DNA of 64,000 bases, from assembly GCA_011033025.1 (NCBI GenBank), contig WFMF01000060.1, positions 124,001-188,000 of the forward strand, in the 5' to 3' direction. Under the pieces are notes generated by a model. The model was not told where the DNA came from. It was given only the letters and a program-made list of their open reading frames with translations, and ran no database searches. Made by a program: the position numbers and the translations under genes. Source of the stretch: Beroe forskalii (taxonomy: Eukaryota; Ctenophora; Nuda; Beroida; Beroidae). How positions within the stretch are numbered: the first letter of the stretch is position 1; each line of letters starts with the position of its first letter. Below are positions 47,201 to 53,200 of this stretch, piece by piece.

Positions 47201-50200
47201 AGTTGCAATGGAAACTGTTAGGGAAATGGGGAAATTAAAAGGATGAATTTTCCCGAGTTTCCGTGTTCCAAAACTTTTTTAACTGAAGGAAACAGGAAAT
47301 CTCAGTACTGAAATATCAATGTGTTACCCATGTGATGTTCCCGAGTTACTCCTTCCTTACTTATAATGGTTACATAATAAAAAGTATCATTCTACGACTG
47401 AAATTGAAATTGATAATACTATAAAATGCAACGCATTTCAAAGCGTGAGGGCGAAAGTGAACTTTCGAACAGACTTCAAGACTTGCGATTACGTATTTGA
47501 TTTTCATAGCATTTCATTTAATGATCAACTCTACAATTCTTAAAATACAATGTTACCAATGGGTGATATAGGTGTCCTGATAACACGCTATGATCTATAT
47601 ATCTTCCATCTTCTAAACTTTTTCCTAGAGTAGATTCTATAGATAGTCCAAGATATGCCATCATATCCGAAAGAAAGAACCGTTCCCTTTTTTTAGCCAC
47701 ATTAGCACATTAAGTGATTAAGCCATGTTTCAACCCAGCACCGGGTTGCAGTGAGATGATGTAAGTCTATATTCCGGAAGGCGAACTTATCCTACAAAAC
47801 TACCTCATTTTCAGTTCACCCCGAACTGTTTCGCTGGTCGTCTGTGTTCCACTATTTTCTGTTGCAATAGCTGAAGTTTTTACTTATTTTATTTAGAAAC
47901 ATTTTTGCTTGGTTTCTTTATTAGATGCATTCTTAATTTCATGTAATAAAATAATAAGGAAACTTCAAACGAGTACTAGAAAACCTGCGGCTTTTCAAAT
48001 CCATTTCGCCATATTTTTGAGGATTATGATTGATTGTGTGAGCAAAAATTAAATTTCGTCCGATAAGGTAGATAAGGTAGATTTCAGGTAGATAAGGTAG
48101 ATTTCAGGTAGATAAGGTAGATTTCAGAATAATCAGTATTCACCTGCATATTCTAATATTGATGTTTAAGAATGGATAACATCAAGCTGATCTGTGTCTT
48201 GCTCCTGACGTTAACTGTTGCTGTGAGCACGGAACAACGCCTTCGAAGAAAACGTGGAGAAAAAATAAACCGTACCTGCTCATCGATGATATATCAGGTT
48301 GACGTAGGGGAAAAAGTGCGTGAAAACCTGTACCCTCTCTCCAAGGACAAACACTTGACCTGTGAATCGGAATTGCTGGAAATCTTAGGAAAGGGCGCCT
48401 TCCTCAATGCCATCGAATACAGAGTTCTAAGCAATAATGATATGGAATTCGCTGAACATTTTGATAAATGTACTTTTATTCATGATGTTGAGCCTGGATC
48501 TTCTGCCAATAAGACGAAGTGTAAGAATATGACTGACGACAAGTTGAATGAATTGGAAAGCCATTTGATAAATCTTTCGCTTCACTAGTGACTTAGATAA
48601 TGACTTACAGTAATATGAATGTGTGATTAAATTTGAAGCATCTAGTGTGGCACCACGTCAGTTATCATTGTAAGGAAATGAATATTGTTGGTACCTACAT
48701 TATCCATTTCAATGATTTAAGAATATTATTATTATTGTTTTAGTTGAAAGAAAAAATAAATAGAATCTGTGTATGATTTATTCATGTTAATCGCGATCGA
48801 TAAAATTACTTATTCATCTCATAATTGACAATTTGGTGTGAGTGTACTGTGTTCCTCAAGATGTTTCAATGTATATTTTGACTGGCTAAAAACGAGTGGT
48901 TTTCGAAACAAATCTTATCAAAATATGTTTGTCCCTAATATTAGTGGTTGCAGTATTAGTACGTACTACGGTTCGTAATTATGGCTCGCCCCTTATTACT
49001 ACCTGCAGACAGCTGGTTAATCAGACTGATGTTTCGATTCTTCACATTATTTAAGTCCTATCTGTAGGCATTTTAATGTTTGAAACTCCAGCTGATATCA
49101 AACTCAAGAAAATATGGATCTAGGGGCATTTGCGACAAATGGGACTGGGGAAATGGGACAAATGTGACTCAAAAAATGAATTGACTGCGACAATTGGGAA
49201 AAACGAGACACAGAAAATTGGGACTCTTTAAGTGAATTGGGATAGGGACAGATGGACATTTGTAAAATAGGGTGTTCTAGACTGTTTTGGGGCCAAAAAA
49301 TTATATCAAGTTTACAATTCATGCATTCGTTTGCAATTACACGCACAAGAATTGTGTCTGCCGGCGCATTTCTTGTAATCTGATGTCCCCTATGCACAGG
49401 CGCTAAATTTCCCTCCCCCAGCTAAAGGTAAAGGAAACAGGAGTTCCAACGACGAAAACTGAACATTTTATAGTGCGTAACGTGTGACCGTGACACAGTG
49501 TGACGGTTTGGTTCATACTGCAGTTCAGTAGTTCATGGAGAGCTGCTAGATCTTCTCTGCAACTTTCTTCTAAGATTTGGCCACAGTTATGCGGTCTACC
49601 TTGACCAACACCTAAGTAAAGAGACAATTAAACTCTAAATGGTCAGAGCGCGTGTGTCATACGACAGGCCGATTCCAACCGAAGCAGCTGATGGCACTTA
49701 TGGCTAAATAAGTGGATCATTCTCGAGTAACCGTCAGCCTGAAAGAATCATGAATCATGAAATTGGGCACGGACGGATTGACGGAAGGACATCGACTGTC
49801 ATGCGAGCGCACGTGCAACACAAATATTGCCTCCTGATAGAAAAATATATATTTTTGATTGCAAATTTCTGGAACTGCTGAGCTAGGGAATTGGAATGGT
49901 GCACCAAAGCACTATCATTAATGACATGATGACGCATGGGAAGTGAGGCTCTAAAGTGGGTTATATAACGTGTACTTAATAAATTCCTACAATTCCTACA
50001 CTCGGTCATTTCTCCGCAGCGGGCTCCTAAGAAGTACACGAAGGAGGAGTTGGAGGAGGTGGCCATGCTCCGAGCTAAGATAGTCACGTACCGGAACCAG
50101 CGGAAGGAACTGGAGAACAAGCACCACGACCTCCTCCAGAGACTAGCAGACATGGAGATGAACTGGACCGAGGAAGGTGAGGCCGGGGAGGGTGAGGCGG

Positions 50201-53200
50201 GGCCGAGGAAGGTGAGGCGGGGGAAGGTGAGGCGGGGAGGGTGAGGCGGGACCGAGGAAGGTAAGGCGGGGCCGAGGAAGGTGAGGCCGGGGAGGGTGAG
50301 GCGGGGCCGAGGACGGTGAGGCGGGGGAAGGTGAGGCAGGGAAGTTGAGGCGGGGCCGAGGAAGGTGAGGCGGGGCCGAGGAAGGTAAGGCGGGGAAAGG
50401 TGAGGCAGGGAAGTTGAGGCGGGGCCGAGGAAGGTGAGGCGGGACCGAGGAAGGTAAGGCGGGGAAGGTGAGGCGGGGGAAGGAGAGGCGGGACCGAGGA
50501 AGGTGAGGTTTTGGGCTTTTCAGGGGGAGCTCGGGGTTCTGAAGAGGGGTGTATGGAGAGAGAGTCACATGTTTTACGAATATACTTCCTGATGAATCCT
50601 GAATTTCCACTTATTAAAGGGGGGGGTTCAACCCAAATTTTTGGAAAACACGTTTCTGAGATAATGGTTGACCCAAAGGTACACCACGTGGGCCAACTTT
50701 TTGGCCAGGTTTGGTACCCCAGACCCACTGGCGCCATGGCGCCATGCCAAATATGGGCCTAAAATGGGCATATTTTTCAAAAGCGACTTGGACGAGATCT
50801 GGGGTGTGCAATCGATAGATAATGGTCCCCTGAGTTACCATAAAAAATTTGAAGTCGATATCTCAAAAATGGCCGAGTTATGGCCGAAAAACGTATGCCC
50901 ATATATGGGCATACGCGCGTCTTATTTTGGCCCATAACTTGGCCAAATATCAATATTTTTTGAATGAAACCAACTTTATTCGATAGATAGCATTGGTTTA
51001 TGTATTCTCTGCAAGTATGGGGTTGATTGCTACTAAAATGGCCATTTGGGTCCAAAAACCTCTAAAAACCACTAAATCGCCATTTTCTCGGTTTGCGGTT
51101 TGCGAAAATCGACTTTACATTTTTCGCTACTCCTCCGCCATTTTTAATTTTTTTGCACGAAATTTTTCAGAATCGCTTTGAAACTTAATTTCGCACTTGT
51201 TATTGATCGAAATTTTGAGTTAGGCCCCCATCCGAGGACCATTCTTTTTGGTCCGAGGACCATTCTTAAATAACATAAGTGCGAAATAGTTTCAAAGTCC
51301 TCTAAAAAATTTAAGTCGATTTTCGAAAAAACCGAGAAATGGCGATTTAGTTTTTTAGAGGTTTTTGACCAAATGGTTTCATCCGATAAAACCAATTTGC
51401 TGGATATTTGCCGTATGGGCCAAAATAAGCTTTTCAGTGCCCAAATGCGAGATTTTTTTATAGAATGATTGCACATTCTTCGTCCAAGTCGCTTTGAAAA
51501 AATATGCCCATTTTAGGCCCATTTTTCTGGGGTACCAAATTTTTAACAACCATTATCCCTTTCAGACGTGTTTTCAAAGGAATTTTCAATTTTGGCATTC
51601 ATTGTGTATACGTGTATAGGAACAGCTGAATGTATTTTTCCTCAAAACTTCTTTGTTTTTCCTTCCCAATATATTCTACCAGATAAATTTTGTCAAATGC
51701 TGTCAGCAACCAAAGTCCTGTTCTCACATGATCATTATTAATTTACACCCTCACTAATCTAACTAGATCACGCGATCTGCTCCTTCTAGAACACTCTGGG
51801 TTTGAGAGCAAGTGGAGGCCTAAGTGTAAGGAAGAGGAGGTGAAGACGCCCCAGTTGTACGAGAGAAACAGACAACTTCGACTGGAGCTTCAGATGTTGT
51901 ACCGACAAGCGGACACCGTTATCTCACACGCACAGGGTGAGTGGACACCGTTATCTCACACGCACAGGGTGAGTTGACACCGTTATCTCACACGCACAGG
52001 GTGAGTTGACACCGTTATCTCACACGCACAGGGTGACACTGTTATCTCACGCACAGGGTGAGGGACACCGTTATCTCACACGCACAGGGTGAGTGGACAC
52101 CGTTATCTCACACGCACAGGGTGAGTGGACACCGTTATCTCACACGCACAGGGTGAGTGGACACCGTTATCTCACACGCACAGGGTGAGTGGACACCGTT
52201 ATCTCACACGCACAGGGTGAGTGGACACCGTTATCTCACACGCACAGGGTGAGTGGACACCGTTATCTCACACGCACAGGGTGAGTGGACACCGTTATCT
52301 CACACGCACAGGGTGAGTGGACACCGTTATCTCACACGCACAGGGTGAGTGGACACCGTTATCTCACACGCACAGGGGTGAGTGGACACCGTTATCTCAC
52401 ACGCACAGGGTGAGTGGACACCGTTATCTCACACGCACAGGGTGAGTGGACACCGTTATCTCACACGCACAGGGTGAGTGGACACCGTCTCACACGCACA
52501 GGGTGAGTGGACGTCTCTCACACGCACAGGGTGGTGGACACCGTTATCTCACACGCACAGGGTGAGTGGACACCGTTATCTCACACGCACAGGGTGAGTT
52601 ATCTCACACGCACAGGGTGAGTGGACACCGTTATCTCACACGCACAGGGTGAGTTGACACCGTTATCTCACACGCACAGGGTGAGTGGACACCGTTATCT
52701 CACACGCACAGGGTGAGTGGACACCGTTATCTCACACGCACAGGGTGAGTGGACACCGTTATCTCACACGCACAGGGTGAGTGGACACCGTTATCTCACA
52801 CGCACAGGGTGAGTGGACACCGTTATCTCACACGCACAGGGTGAGTGGACACCGTTATCTCACACGCACAGGGTGAGTGGGCACCGTTATCTCACACGCA
52901 CAGGGTGAGTGGACACCGTTATCTCACACGCACAGGGTGAGTGGACACCGTTATCTCACACGCGCAGGGTGAGTGGACACCGTTATCTCACACGCACAGG
53001 GTGAAAATGTAAAGATATAACACCGATTATTAAGTTATTGAAATGTCAGAGGTTTTTTTACTTTTAAGTTAAGTTTTAACTATTTCAGCAATGAAGCAGA
53101 ATGATGACCGTAAAGGAATGGCATTCCCATCTATCAAGGTATTAATTCTGTCGCTTGCACCTTCTAAAGTTCTAAGTTCTTATTCTGCGATATAAACGAG

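Noticed and set aside
50084..50737. Proline/serine-rich minus-strand frames of 155-217 residues
   Set aside because: They read the complement of the GC-rich minisatellite behind exon 14 and have no splice or family support.
51910..53004. Regular 32-bp repeats resembling a CRISPR array
   Set aside because: Units are head to tail without unique spacers, the first lies in a coding exon, and the genome is animal. It is a minisatellite.
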